In this document: in pieces, positions 36,452-45,012 of the stretch
How positions within the stretch are numbered: the stretch's first letter is position 1
Layout of the letters: every line of letters begins with the position of its first letter
NCBI RefSeq assembly: GCF_014207845.1
Contig: NZ_JACHLC010000001.1
Span: 682,001-746,000, forward strand
Direction of reading: 5' to 3'
Length of the DNA stretch: 64,000 nt
Source of the DNA: Chryseobacterium shigense
Lineage (GTDB): Bacteria; Bacteroidota; Bacteroidia; Flavobacteriales; Weeksellaceae
The notes under the pieces: generated by a model
Told to the model about the DNA's origin: nothing
Seen by the model: only the letters and a program-made list of their open reading frames with translations
Database searches by the model: none
Position numbers and translations under genes: made by a program

Positions 36452-36635
36452 ACTTTTTTACGATTACAAAAGAAATAATGATGGAGATCATCCAGACTGC
36501 GAACATATAAACCAGGATCATCGGGTAGCCGAAAACATCTTTCTCACTGTTGAAAAGCAGTGAAACAGGGATGCTGAAAGCTATCATCAGTCCGATGCTC
36601 AGGATAATCAGTTTTTGTTCGTGTCTTTTCTTCAT
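36441..36635 (-). CDS. Tiny two-helix membrane protein
   Basis: 64 residues from the ATG at 36635 (an upstream in-frame start at 36677 would add a non-conserved-looking tail). Two hydrophobic segments: LIILSIGLMIAFSIPVSLLF and MILVYMFAVWMISIIISFVIV, with a positively charged start (MKKRHEQK) and end (KKYDE). Its end overlaps the start of the symporter-kinase. Small two-helix partners are encoded next to several sodium:solute symporters, so an accessory subunit of the symporter domain is plausible. I cannot name a family. Confidence 0.7.
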   Translation of the reverse strand: MKKRHEQKLIILSIGLMIAFSIPVSLLFNSEKDVFGYPMILVYMFAVWMISIIISFVIVKKYDE

Positions 36636-36700
36636 AAATGATGAATGATAAAAGATAATTGATGAGTAAATCTGCACCCATCAATTATCATTAATTTATT

Positions 36701-36928
36701 TTAGATCTTATCGTCCGAATATTCCCCTGTAAGCGAATAGTACCCGAAAATAGCCATTCCGCCAGAGATAATCGGCATCAGCACAAATAAGATAATGATC
36801 CCGAATACCAGATCTTCCTGCTTTCCTGAAGTGATCTTTGGAATTCCTAAAACAGTTATTCCGAAATATCCTACCACAAGGGCAACAGCGATCCAGAGTA
36901 TGCCTAATATTTTTTTTAGTCCGTTCAT
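36701..36928 (-). CDS. Small membrane protein
   Basis: 75 residues with two hydrophobic segments (ILGILWIAVALVVGYFGI and LVFGIIILFVLMPIISGGMAIFGYY) joined by a short charged loop (PKITSGKQED), and an acidic tail. It sits 48 bp downstream of the MHS transporter and 65 bp upstream of the other tiny membrane protein. Small proteins of this look accompany MFS transporters in Bacteroidota, but I cannot assign a function from sequence. Confidence 0.7.
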   Translation of the reverse strand: MNGLKKILGILWIAVALVVGYFGITVLGIPKITSGKQEDLVFGIIILFVLMPIISGGMAIFGYYSLTGEYSDDKI

Positions 36929-36976
36929 TTTTAGTAGTTTTAAAATTAGTAAAAAATTAAGTGATTTGGCCTCTGT

Positions 36977-38557
36977 CTAATCGTGAATATTACTATTCTT
37001 ATTTTTAAGATAAAACAATCCGATAATCAGGCAGACAGCGGCAACTCCAATAGGATACCATAGTCCCTGAAGATACCATGTCGGGTGCCCTGCATCTTTA
37101 CCCACTGTTACCAGGTAAGTGGCGACTGCCGGAAGAAGTCCTCCAAATACCCCGTTTCCAATGTGATATGGTAAAGACATGGAGGTATAACGGATTCTTA
37201 CAGGGAACATTTCCACAAGGAAAGCGGCAATAGGCCCGTAAACCATCGTTACAAACAGTACCTGAATAAATACTAAAAAGACGAGATACCATTTTGTATT
37301 ATCAGCCAGCTTTACCGTTTGTGAAACTTTAGGCTCTTCTGCTTTTCCATCTTTCATAACAGGTCCGGTTGGCGACCAGTGAACAATACTATCTTTTTTA
37401 GTTAAAGTTCCGTCCGTATAAAGAGTTTCTTTATGTAAGGTCACTAAACTGTCTGTAGCAATATCTGCATGGATCTTTGAAGTTCTTTTTTCTGTAATTC
37501 CGTTAGCGGCAACTGTTTTACTTTCAAGGTTGACGCTTTTGAACATGCTGTCGTAAATAGGCCTGTACGCTAAAATAGCAACCAGCATTCCCGTCATCAT
37601 CACAGCTTTTCGTCCTATTTTATCCGATAGCCATCCGAAAAATACGAAGAAAGGTGTTCCTAAGAACAGAGCGGTGGCCATAAGAGAATCAACCTGAGCG
37701 GATTCCACATTCATTACCTTTTGAAGGAAGCTCATGGCGTAGAACTGTCCTGTATACCAGATCACCCCTTGTCCCATTGCAGCTCCGAATAAAGCGAGAA
37801 GAACGAATTTAAAATTGTATTTGTTACCAAAGCTTTCTTTTAAAGGATTTTTTGAAGTTTTTCCTTCACTTTTAGCCTTTGCAAAAAGCGGGGATTCTTT
37901 CATGTTTTTTCTGATGATGTAAGAAACTCCTACCATAAGGATTGAGATCCAGAACGGAACCCTCCAGCCCCAGTTGTCAAATTCCTCTGCCGATAAAGTG
38001 GATTTGGTAACCAGAATTACAATTAATGATATGAAAAGTCCTGCCGTTGCGGTAGTTTGTATCCATGAAGTCCAGTAGCCTCTTCTGTGCGGTTGTGCAT
38101 ATTCCGCAACATAAGTGGCTGCACCTCCATATTCACCTCCAAGTGCCAATCCCTGTAATAATCTTAAAATTAAAACTAAAACAGGTGCTAAAAATCCAAT
38201 TGTTTTGTAGCTTGGAATACATCCGATCAGGAAAGTGGAGAATCCCATAATCAAAAGGGTGACAAGGAATGTGTATTTTCTCCCGATAATATCGCCTAAT
38301 CTCCCAAAGAATAATGCCCCGAACGGTCTTACTACAAATCCTGCTGCAAAAGTGGCCAGCGTAGATAAAAAAGCTGCGGTAGGATTATCTGCAGGGAAGA
38401 ATTTGGTAGCTAAAACAATAGCCAGGCTCCCAAAAATATAGAAATCATACCATTCTATCAAAGTACCGAGTGATGAGGCTGTGATCACGCTCCAGATGGT
38501 GCGGTTCTTTTGCCTTTCGGTCATATTCTCGTAGTTTTCGTGGTGATTTTCACTCAT
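36977..38557 (-). CDS. MHS-family MFS transporter with a large internal insertion
   Basis: A 526-residue, 12-helix facilitator of the metabolite/H+ symport (ProP/KgtP-like) branch. Signatures: SSLGTLIEWYDFYIFGSLA in helix 1, FFGRLGDIIGRKYTFL as motif A, and LRLLQGLALGGEYGGAATYVAEYA in helix 4. Residues about 335-422 form a long hydrophilic insertion between helices 8 and 9 rich in Thr, Lys and Asp, absent from typical MHS proteins of 430-450 residues. The likely substrate is a small carboxylate or betaine-like solute. The gene follows the porin-like gene by 51 bp and leads into the sensor genes. Confidence 0.9.
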   Translation of the reverse strand: MSENHHENYENMTERQKNRTIWSVITASSLGTLIEWYDFYIFGSLAIVLATKFFPADNPTAAFLSTLATFAAGFVVRPFGALFFGRLGDIIGRKYTFLVTLLIMGFSTFLIGCIPSYKTIGFLAPVLVLILRLLQGLALGGEYGGAATYVAEYAQPHRRGYWTSWIQTTATAGLFISLIVILVTKSTLSAEEFDNWGWRVPFWISILMVGVSYIIRKNMKESPLFAKAKSEGKTSKNPLKESFGNKYNFKFVLLALFGAAMGQGVIWYTGQFYAMSFLQKVMNVESAQVDSLMATALFLGTPFFVFFGWLSDKIGRKAVMMTGMLVAILAYRPIYDSMFKSVNLESKTVAANGITEKRTSKIHADIATDSLVTLHKETLYTDGTLTKKDSIVHWSPTGPVMKDGKAEEPKVSQTVKLADNTKWYLVFLVFIQVLFVTMVYGPIAAFLVEMFPVRIRYTSMSLPYHIGNGVFGGLLPAVATYLVTVGKDAGHPTWYLQGLWYPIGVAAVCLIIGLFYLKNKNSNIHD

Positions 38558-38608
38558 GTTAATTGGTTTTGATGTTAAAGAATTAAGATATTAAATTCAT
38601 CCGGGTTT

Positions 38609-39988
38609 TTAAAGATAAATATGGAACTGTACAATGAATTCTCCTTTTGAAGAAGGACTTTCCGTAGGACTGGTATAAACCGGCCTTGTGGAATATTGTG
38701 TGGTGATCTTTGCGTGATGCCCGTCTATGAACCAGTTGGCACCCACGTCAAACTGTGATGAAGGTTTGTCAAATGCTTCAAAGTCTTTATAGGTATATGC
38801 TGCAAAAGGCTGTATCCTGATCTTTGGTTTTTCTGTCTCGTTCGGAAGAAGGAAACCAGCCTGTGCATAAACGATATTACCTGTTCCGATCACAGGTTGT
38901 AGGTTTCCGGGGCCTGCAATGGCTTTATTTCCGGTAAAATTAGGATCAGAAGCCGCAATATTCATTGTTCCCAGATTTCTTACATAGTTAGGTCCGAAAT
39001 TATAGTTATAATATCCGGCATAGGCGGAAACTGCCATTTTATGTTTTGCATTTCCCAGGGGAATATCTGCAAAAGCATCTACCGCTACAAGGGTAATATC
39101 GTGTTTTTCAATATTTGAATTCACGGAAGTTCTTGTTCCGTCCGCCTGATGATAAAAACCTGCGCCTACATTGAAAACTTTCTTGGTTCCTAAATATGAG
39201 CCCACTTTGAAAGGAAGGGTATTCGATTCTTCATCTAAGAATTGGTATTCCACATAACCTGCTTTTGAAAAGCTCGGATTTCCATTATTATCTACAGCTA
39301 CAGCTCTTGCGGGATCTGTTACATTGACAGGAACCAGGTCAGTTGCAAAAGGTTTGTTTAAACTGAAACGGTATTCCAGTTTGCCGTATTTTCCTTTGGC
39401 AAACATTCCCAGCTGTCTCGCAAACTGATCGGAATTGTCAATCAAAGGCCAGGTGAAAATAGGAGAATCCAGGGTAAGGAAATTCAGTGTTGAAGCCATA
39501 GTCATACGGGAAAGTCCCATGTAATAATGAAGTCCGGCCCCTAAAGATAAACTGAATTTTCCTGCTTCCCCAGGTAAAATAACCGCGTACTCATTCCATG
39601 CATCATGAAAAAATAACTGTGGTTTCTTGCCGTTTCCATAACCTCCCGTACCTGTGGTTCCTGTGGCGCCGCCGTTAATAAATGTCTGGTTATTGATCCC
39701 GAAATGAGCTAAAATCATATATCTTTTAGAGATCTGCGCATATACTAAAGCACGCAATCTTCTGTTTCCCAGGCTCCAGGAGTTATCGGTAGGTTCATTG
39801 GCGACCATACTTCCCGGGTTCATCTGGGTGTTTCTGAGCCAGAACTGATCCCATAAAATAAATCTGATATACTTATCTCCTTCCTGGTTGAGGTTTAATT
39901 TTAATCCGCCTCCGTAATCAGGAGAACCCTGTGAATATAAAGAACTGCTTATTAAGGCTAATCCAATAAATGAAAGTAATTTCTTCAT
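38609..39988 (-). CDS. Porin-like outer membrane protein
   Basis: A 459-residue exported protein with signal MKKLLSFIGLALISSSLYSQ. The body is a series of amphipathic strands typical of a 16-18-strand barrel (RFILWDQFWLRNTQMNPGS; SLGNRRLRALVYAQISKRYMILAHFG; VEYQFLDEES), and it ends in a strand with terminal aromatic/hydrophobic residues (GEFIVQFHIYL). It resembles phosphate/pyrophosphate-selective-porin-type proteins of Bacteroidota, but this is a fold-level match only. Cotranscription with the MHS transporter suggests it is the outer-membrane entry for the same solute. Confidence 0.75.
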   Translation of the reverse strand: MKKLLSFIGLALISSSLYSQGSPDYGGGLKLNLNQEGDKYIRFILWDQFWLRNTQMNPGSMVANEPTDNSWSLGNRRLRALVYAQISKRYMILAHFGINNQTFINGGATGTTGTGGYGNGKKPQLFFHDAWNEYAVILPGEAGKFSLSLGAGLHYYMGLSRMTMASTLNFLTLDSPIFTWPLIDNSDQFARQLGMFAKGKYGKLEYRFSLNKPFATDLVPVNVTDPARAVAVDNNGNPSFSKAGYVEYQFLDEESNTLPFKVGSYLGTKKVFNVGAGFYHQADGTRTSVNSNIEKHDITLVAVDAFADIPLGNAKHKMAVSAYAGYYNYNFGPNYVRNLGTMNIAASDPNFTGNKAIAGPGNLQPVIGTGNIVYAQAGFLLPNETEKPKIRIQPFAAYTYKDFEAFDKPSSQFDVGANWFIDGHHAKITTQYSTRPVYTSPTESPSSKGEFIVQFHIYL

Positions 39989-40231
39989 AAATTATCAATT
40001 TTTGGCGTTGTTTTTTGTGAAAGCCAAATTGTAATTAATAATTTATTTATAAAAATTTAATATATATTAATGGTAAGTATATAGTTATTTTATATATTGC
40101 TAATTTTTAGTTGATAGTTGTGGGGTTCGTGTTCCGGTTTTTTAGTTTTAGAGTCTGAGGGTTTGGGAGTGACTGAGTTGAATTCATTATTCACTTGCGA
40201 AGCAAAATCCCCATTGACCTTAATCTTAATC

Positions 40232-40648
40232 CTACTTTTTAAATCTCTCCCATTTAATCAGCATATACTTGTCCGCGAACTGGGTGATGATAAGTCCTGA
40301 ATTTTTAATATTGTTTTCCTGAGACATATACTCAATCAATTCATTTTGTTTTAAAATCTTATAAACAGGGTGGAATTCAGAGTGGGGCGGTCTTGTAATA
40401 TTGTATTTTTTGATCCAGGAACTGATTGTTACGTGCGAAACTCCGATAATACGTTCTATTTCCCGGAAGCTTAAACCTTCAAGATAGAGTTGCAGGGCTT
40501 TGGTTACATAGTAATCATCAATCTGTTTGCCCATTTTTTTTACAGTAAAATAATACCTGCAGTCTTTGCAGAGAAAACGTTGTTTTCCGTTAATAATTCC
40601 ACTTTTTACAATGGTATTGCTACTGCATTTCGGGCATTTATTTTCCAT
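40232..40648 (-). CDS. IS1-InsA-like zinc-ribbon/HTH protein
   Basis: 138 residues. An N-terminal zinc ribbon has Cys at 5, 8, 27 and 30 (CPKC ... FLCKDCRYYF), as in IS1 InsA. A helix-turn-helix follows at about 55-80 (GLSFREIERIIGVSHVTISSWIKKY). The C-terminal about 55 residues (HPVYKILKQNELIEYMSQ ... YMLIKWERFKK) show no DDE catalytic text. The InsB part is missing and I see no terminal inverted repeats or target duplications. This therefore looks like a stand-alone, domesticated DNA-binding protein. It is divergent from the arginine operon with 160 bp between starts, which makes it a candidate regulator of that operon. Confidence 0.75.
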   Translation of the reverse strand: MENKCPKCSSNTIVKSGIINGKQRFLCKDCRYYFTVKKMGKQIDDYYVTKALQLYLEGLSFREIERIIGVSHVTISSWIKKYNITRPPHSEFHPVYKILKQNELIEYMSQENNIKNSGLIITQFADKYMLIKWERFKK

Positions 40649-40754
40649 AGCTATATGTTTTTAGCAAATATATAATAATTTAGCAAAATTATATTTTTCA
40701 ATAAAGATAAAATTACCTGTATTTTTTATTTAAACAAAAAAAATATCTTTTTAA

Positions 40755-40787
40755 TTTGGTTTTTAAAGTTATTATGCTTTAAATTTG
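40755..40787 (+). promoter_or_regulatory. Arginine operon promoter
   Basis: TTTG at 40755-40758 and TAAATTTG at 40780-40787, with 21 bases between: a good match to the Bacteroidota consensus. The first ATG (40809) is 21 bases further on. Two TAGCAAA copies 18 bases apart (near 40662 and 40681) lie just upstream on the HTH-gene side and might be operator sites. Confidence 0.65.
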
Positions 40788-40808
40788 CCAAAAAATTCAG
40801 ATAAATAA

Positions 40809-41414
40809 ATGGAAATAGAAATTTCCTCAGACAAACATTTATTGCATGTGAATGAAATACAGCAGGAAATGTATGATTCTGCACAGCGCAGAGGAACGGG
40901 AATCGCCAAACGTTCCATTGAATATTTAACGAAAAAGATTTCAGAAGGTAATGCTGTGGTTGCCACTGAAAATGGAGATTGGGTAGGTTTCTGCTACATA
41001 GAAACCTGGTCGCATGGTCAGTTTGTGGCAAATTCAGGGCTTATTGTCTCTCCTGATTACAGGAACAGAGGAGTAGCCACTTTGATTAAGAATAAGGTTT
41101 TCCAGTTATCCAGGGAAAAATATCCGAATGCAAAAGTGTTTGGTTTAACAACAGGGCTTGCCGTCATGAAGATCAACAGTGATCTTGGCTACAAGCCGGT
41201 AATTTACTCTGAGCTCACTCAGGATGAAGAGTTCTGGAATGGCTGCAAAAACTGTGTAAATTATGAAATTTTAATGAAAAAGGAGCGTAAAAACTGTCTG
41301 TGTACAGCCATGCTTTTCGTTCCTGAAAATAATGATAAAGTAAACGGGATTGAAATTAAACAGTCCGAAATTGATTGTTACAATGGAGAAAAAGAAAGTA
41401 ATCTTAGCGTTTAG
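40809..41414 (+). CDS. GNAT acetyltransferase, probable N-acylglutamate synthase of the arginine operon
   Basis: A 201-residue GNAT-fold enzyme. The acetyl-CoA pyrophosphate loop is VSPDYRNRGVATLIKN (R/Q-x-x-G-x-G/A), preceded by the strand ANSGLIVSPDY. No other gene in this operon could acylate glutamate, there is no ArgJ, and this is the first cistron. It most likely supplies the N-acylglutamate that ArgB uses. It is much shorter than classical ArgA and carries a Cys-rich C-terminal part (GCKNCVNYE, ERKNCLCTAM). It overlaps argG by 32 bp. Confidence 0.78.
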   Translation: MEIEISSDKHLLHVNEIQQEMYDSAQRRGTGIAKRSIEYLTKKISEGNAVVATENGDWVGFCYIETWSHGQFVANSGLIVSPDYRNRGVATLIKNKVFQLSREKYPNAKVFGLTTGLAVMKINSDLGYKPVIYSELTQDEEFWNGCKNCVNYEILMKKERKNCLCTAMLFVPENNDKVNGIEIKQSEIDCYNGEKESNLSV

Positions 41415-42576
41415 CGGAGGTTTGGATACCTCTTACTGTGCCAAATATCTTAGTGAAACACTGGGATATGAAGTGTATGCAGTTACTGTAAATACCGGAG
41501 GTTTTTCTAAAGAAGAGGAAAAAGAGCTGGAGAAAAAAGCCTTCAATCTTGGGGTAAAAGAATACAGGTGTGTTGATGCTCAGAAAGATTATTATAACTC
41601 TTGTGTAAAATATCTGATCTTCGGAAATGTGCTGAAAAATAATACCTATCCATTGTCTGTAAGTGCTGAACGTACAGTTCAGGCACAGGAAATTGCAAAA
41701 TATGCCATTGAAACCGGTGCTGATGCCATTGCGCACGGAAGTACAGGAGCCGGTAATGATCAGGTCCGTTTTGATTTGATTTTTCAGGTAATGTGTCCCG
41801 AAAAGGAAATCATTACGCCAATCCGCGATATGAGCCTGTCCCGTGAAGAAGAAATTGAATTTTTGAAAAACCACGGTTACGAAATGGAATTTCATAAAGC
41901 TCAGTATTCTGTAAATAAAGGACTTTGGGGAACTTCAGTAGGAGGGAAAGAAACACTGACATCAAGAAATTACCTCCCTGAAGAAGCTTTTCCATCGCAA
42001 ATCAAAGAAATCCAACCTTCAGAGCTTGAAATTGAATTTAAAAACGGTGAGATTATTGGAGTGAACGGAGAAAATTTTGAGCATCCCGTGTATGCTATCC
42101 AGAAAGTTGAGGAACTGGCTTCCGCTTATGGAATCGGCCGTGATATTCATGTTGGAGATACTATTGTCGGAATTAAAGGAAGAGTAGGTTTTGAAGCAGC
42201 TGCGGCGTCCGTGATCATCAAAGCACATCATTTACTGGAAAAGCATACCCTATCAAAATATCAGCAGATGATGAAATCCCAGCTGTCTGATTGGTACGGA
42301 AACTGGCTTCACGAAGCACTTTTCTTAGATCCGGTAATGAGGAACATTGAATCTTTTTTAACAGATTCTCAAAAAGCAGTCACCGGAAAAGTATTTGTAA
42401 CACTTCATCCATACAGATTTGTTTTAAACGGAATTGAATCCGGTCACGACCTGATGTCCGATAAATTCGGAAGTTATGGTGAAGCAAACAGGGCATGGAC
42501 AGGAGAAGATGTAAAAGGATACACAAAAATTTTAAGCAATTCTTTGAATATATATCACCAGATCAATTCAAAATAA
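41383..42576 (+). CDS. argG: Argininosuccinate synthase
   Basis: 397 residues from the ATG at 41383, which starts MEKKKVILAFSGGLDTSYC; an upstream TTG is rejected because the family begins here. It joins citrulline and aspartate using ATP. The PP-loop AFSGGLDTS (9-17), the citrulline/aspartate loop HGSTGAGNDQVRFDLIFQ, and DRESTTYN-like downstream contacts such as GRVGFEAAAASVIIKAH fit family expectations. It begins within the GNAT gene, so the two are coupled. Confidence 0.95.
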   Translation: MEKKKVILAFSGGLDTSYCAKYLSETLGYEVYAVTVNTGGFSKEEEKELEKKAFNLGVKEYRCVDAQKDYYNSCVKYLIFGNVLKNNTYPLSVSAERTVQAQEIAKYAIETGADAIAHGSTGAGNDQVRFDLIFQVMCPEKEIITPIRDMSLSREEEIEFLKNHGYEMEFHKAQYSVNKGLWGTSVGGKETLTSRNYLPEEAFPSQIKEIQPSELEIEFKNGEIIGVNGENFEHPVYAIQKVEELASAYGIGRDIHVGDTIVGIKGRVGFEAAAASVIIKAHHLLEKHTLSKYQQMMKSQLSDWYGNWLHEALFLDPVMRNIESFLTDSQKAVTGKVFVTLHPYRFVLNGIESGHDLMSDKFGSYGEANRAWTGEDVKGYTKILSNSLNIYHQINSK

Positions 42577-42639
42577 AGAGTTCCGAAAGAACAATTTAAC
42601 CTGAGGTGGGGCAAAATCTCATTAGTCAAAAAATTAGAA

Positions 42640-43602
42640 ATGAAAAAAGTAGGAATTGTAGGCGCGAACGGCTACACAGGAAGTGAACTGGTCCGTGTGC
42701 TGGCTTTTCATCCCAATATAACATTGAGTTTTTTATATAGCCGTTCCAATTCGGGGACAAAAATTTCAGATTTGTACCCGGATTTAACGGCGGTTTGCGA
42801 ACAGGTTTTAACGGATAAAGTTGAAAATGTGGATATTCTTTTCCTGTGTCTTCCTCACAAAGAAAGTCAAAACTGGCTTACTCAAAATCCTGTTAAGGAT
42901 GATACTTTAGTAATCGATCTTGGAAATGATTTCCGTTTGGATGGAAACTTTGAAAACAGAAATTTTATCTATGGACTGCCTGAAATCAATAAAAAAAATC
43001 TGGCGGAGGCAAAAAGTATTGCCAATCCAGGATGTTTTGCAACGGCGATTCAGCTGGCTTTACTTCCATTGGCGGAAAAAGGTTTGCTAAACGAAGTGTA
43101 TACAACAGGAATTACAGGGTCAACGGGTGCAGGACAGTCTTTACAGCCAACAACCCATTTTACCTGGAGGAACGATAATATTTCAGCATATAAAACTTTG
43201 ACGCATCAGCATGTGGATGAAATTTTACAGCAGTTGTCTTCATTCAACCATAAAGATGTCAGTTTGAATTTTGTTCCATGGAGAGGAGATTTCGCAAGAG
43301 GAATTTTTACAAGTTCAACCATAAAAACAGATTTAATTTTTTCAAATATCTGTCAATTGTATCAGGATTTTTATGAAAATGAGCCTTTTGTAAAGGTAAG
43401 CGAAAATACAATTGATTTAAAACAAGTTGTTAATACCAATCGCTGTGTGATTCATATAGAAAAGAGCGGAAATGCAGCAGTTATTCACTCAGCGATTGAC
43501 AATTTGTTGAAAGGAGCTTCCGGACAGGCAGTGCAGAACATGAATATAGCGATGGGCTGGGAAGAAAAACTGGGGTTGAATTTAAAGCCGGTAGCATTTT
43601 AA
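42640..43602 (+). CDS. argC: N-acetyl-gamma-glutamyl-phosphate reductase
   Basis: 320 residues. The N-terminal NADP-binding segment VGIVGANGYTGSELVRVL and the catalytic Cys-132 in SIANPGCFATAIQLALLPL identify ArgC, which reduces N-acylglutamyl phosphate to the semialdehyde. The following GITGSTGAGQSLQPTTHF and a late HVDEIL segment are typical. It lies 63 bp after argG and is followed by a 270-bp repeat-bearing gap. Confidence 0.95.
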   Translation: MKKVGIVGANGYTGSELVRVLAFHPNITLSFLYSRSNSGTKISDLYPDLTAVCEQVLTDKVENVDILFLCLPHKESQNWLTQNPVKDDTLVIDLGNDFRLDGNFENRNFIYGLPEINKKNLAEAKSIANPGCFATAIQLALLPLAEKGLLNEVYTTGITGSTGAGQSLQPTTHFTWRNDNISAYKTLTHQHVDEILQQLSSFNHKDVSLNFVPWRGDFARGIFTSSTIKTDLIFSNICQLYQDFYENEPFVKVSENTIDLKQVVNTNRCVIHIEKSGNAAVIHSAIDNLLKGASGQAVQNMNIAMGWEEKLGLNLKPVAF

Positions 43603-43619
43603 AGTGAATGCTCAATAAG

Positions 43620-43866
43620 TCAATTGTGAATTTTTAAAACTCAATCCAAAACCGACCTAGGAAAATGGAGCGTTAAAAAAATTAATTCTGTGAACGTTAA
43701 GAAAATTCTACTGTTTGAAGCGCGAGACAACAATTGAATCGAAAAAGTAATATCGAATTCGCGCAAGTTTTAGAATTTTTAGAGAACAGAAATAATTTTT
43801 AGCGGAAGTTTCCAGTCTTGAACTTTTGTTTCTTTTGTTTCAAGACAAAAGAAAAATAAAAAAAAT
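43620..43866. repeat. Probable dispersed intergenic element between argC and argD
   Basis: A 250-bp non-coding block with inner symmetries. The clearest is at its right end: TCTTGAACTTTTG and a following CAAGACAAAAGAA enclose TTTCTTTTGTTT, forming nested CTTTTGT/ACAAAAG pairs. GCGCGAGA and TCGCGC mark a second pair around 43720-43765. The sequence resembles blocks I have seen next to flavobacterial genes, but I cannot count copies here. Confidence 0.5.
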
Positions 43867-43872
43867 AAAAAA

Positions 43873-45012
43873 ATGAATTTATTCAACGTATATCCATTAT
43901 TCAGCATAAATCCTGTAAAGGCTCAGGGATCTTTTCTTTGGGATGATAAAGGAGAAAAATATCTCGATTTTTATGGCGGTCATGCAGTGATTTCCATAGG
44001 GCATAATCATCCGTATTATCAAAATAAATTAAAAGATCAGTTAGAGAAAATTTCTTTCTATTCCAATTCTGTGCAGAATGAATTGCAGACTGAACTCGCT
44101 GAAAAATTAGGAAAAATATCAGGATACGAGGATTATAACCTTTTCCTGTGCAATTCCGGAGCTGAGGCCAATGAAAATGCATTGAAGCTGGCATCTTTCC
44201 ACAACGGAAAAAGTAAAGTGCTGTATTTCTCAGGATCATTTCACGGGAGAACTTCCGCAGCCGTTTCTGTGACAGACAATCCCAAAATTGTTGCTCCGGT
44301 AAACTTCTCTGAAAGATTCATTAAATCTGAATGGAATGATATCAAACAGCTTGAAGAAATTTTTGAAGCACAAGGAAATGAAATTTCATCCGTAATCATC
44401 GAAGGAATTCAGGGTGTAGGCGGAATTATGATTCCAAAAGCAGAATTTCTGTCGAAAATTAAGGAGTTGTGTGAAAAGTATAATTCTGTTTTGATTCTGG
44501 ATGAAGTGCAATCAGGATATGGCAGAAGCGGATATTTCTTTTCCCATCAGGAATTTGGGATTGAACCAGACATTATCACTACGGCCAAAGGTATGGGAAA
44601 TGGCTTCCCGATTGGCGGTGTTCTGATTCACCCGAAATTTCAGGCAACTAATGGTTTATTGGGGACAACTTTCGGAGGGAATCATTTAGCCTGTGCTGCA
44701 GCAATTGCTGTTCTGGATGTTATAAAAGATGAAAATCTTATCAAAAATGTTCAGGAGATGGGAGGTTATATTGAAGATGAAATTAAAGACTTTCCGCATG
44801 TTAAATCCATCAGGCGGAAAGGACTGATGATTGGAATAGAGCTTGATCAGGATTGTTCAGAAGTGAGAAAAAACCTGTTGTACAATCATCATATTTTTAC
44901 CGGAAACTCTAATGATAAAAGTGTTTTAAGGATTCTTCCGGCTCTTAATATCAGAAAAGAAGAAACAGATCTTTTCATCAGTGCTCTGAAAACGGTATTG
45001 GAAAATATGTAA
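43873..45012 (+). CDS. argD: N-acylornithine aminotransferase
   Basis: A 379-residue class III PLP aminotransferase converting the N-acylglutamate semialdehyde to N-acylornithine. The PLP lysine is K239 in DIITTAKGMGNGFPIGG, the cofactor Asp is D210 in LILDEVQSGYGRSG, and FLCNSGAEANENALKLA is the phosphate-binding segment. Placement between argC and argF' fixes the pathway role. Confidence 0.95.
   Translation: MNLFNVYPLFSINPVKAQGSFLWDDKGEKYLDFYGGHAVISIGHNHPYYQNKLKDQLEKISFYSNSVQNELQTELAEKLGKISGYEDYNLFLCNSGAEANENALKLASFHNGKSKVLYFSGSFHGRTSAAVSVTDNPKIVAPVNFSERFIKSEWNDIKQLEEIFEAQGNEISSVIIEGIQGVGGIMIPKAEFLSKIKELCEKYNSVLILDEVQSGYGRSGYFFSHQEFGIEPDIITTAKGMGNGFPIGGVLIHPKFQATNGLLGTTFGGNHLACAAAIAVLDVIKDENLIKNVQEMGGYIEDEIKDFPHVKSIRRKGLMIGIELDQDCSEVRKNLLYNHHIFTGNSNDKSVLRILPALNIRKEETDLFISALKTVLENM

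Noticed and set aside
40232..40648. Intact IS1-family insertion sequence
   Set aside because: Only an InsA-like zinc-ribbon/HTH part is present; no DDE transposase frame, terminal inverted repeats or target duplication can be found around it.
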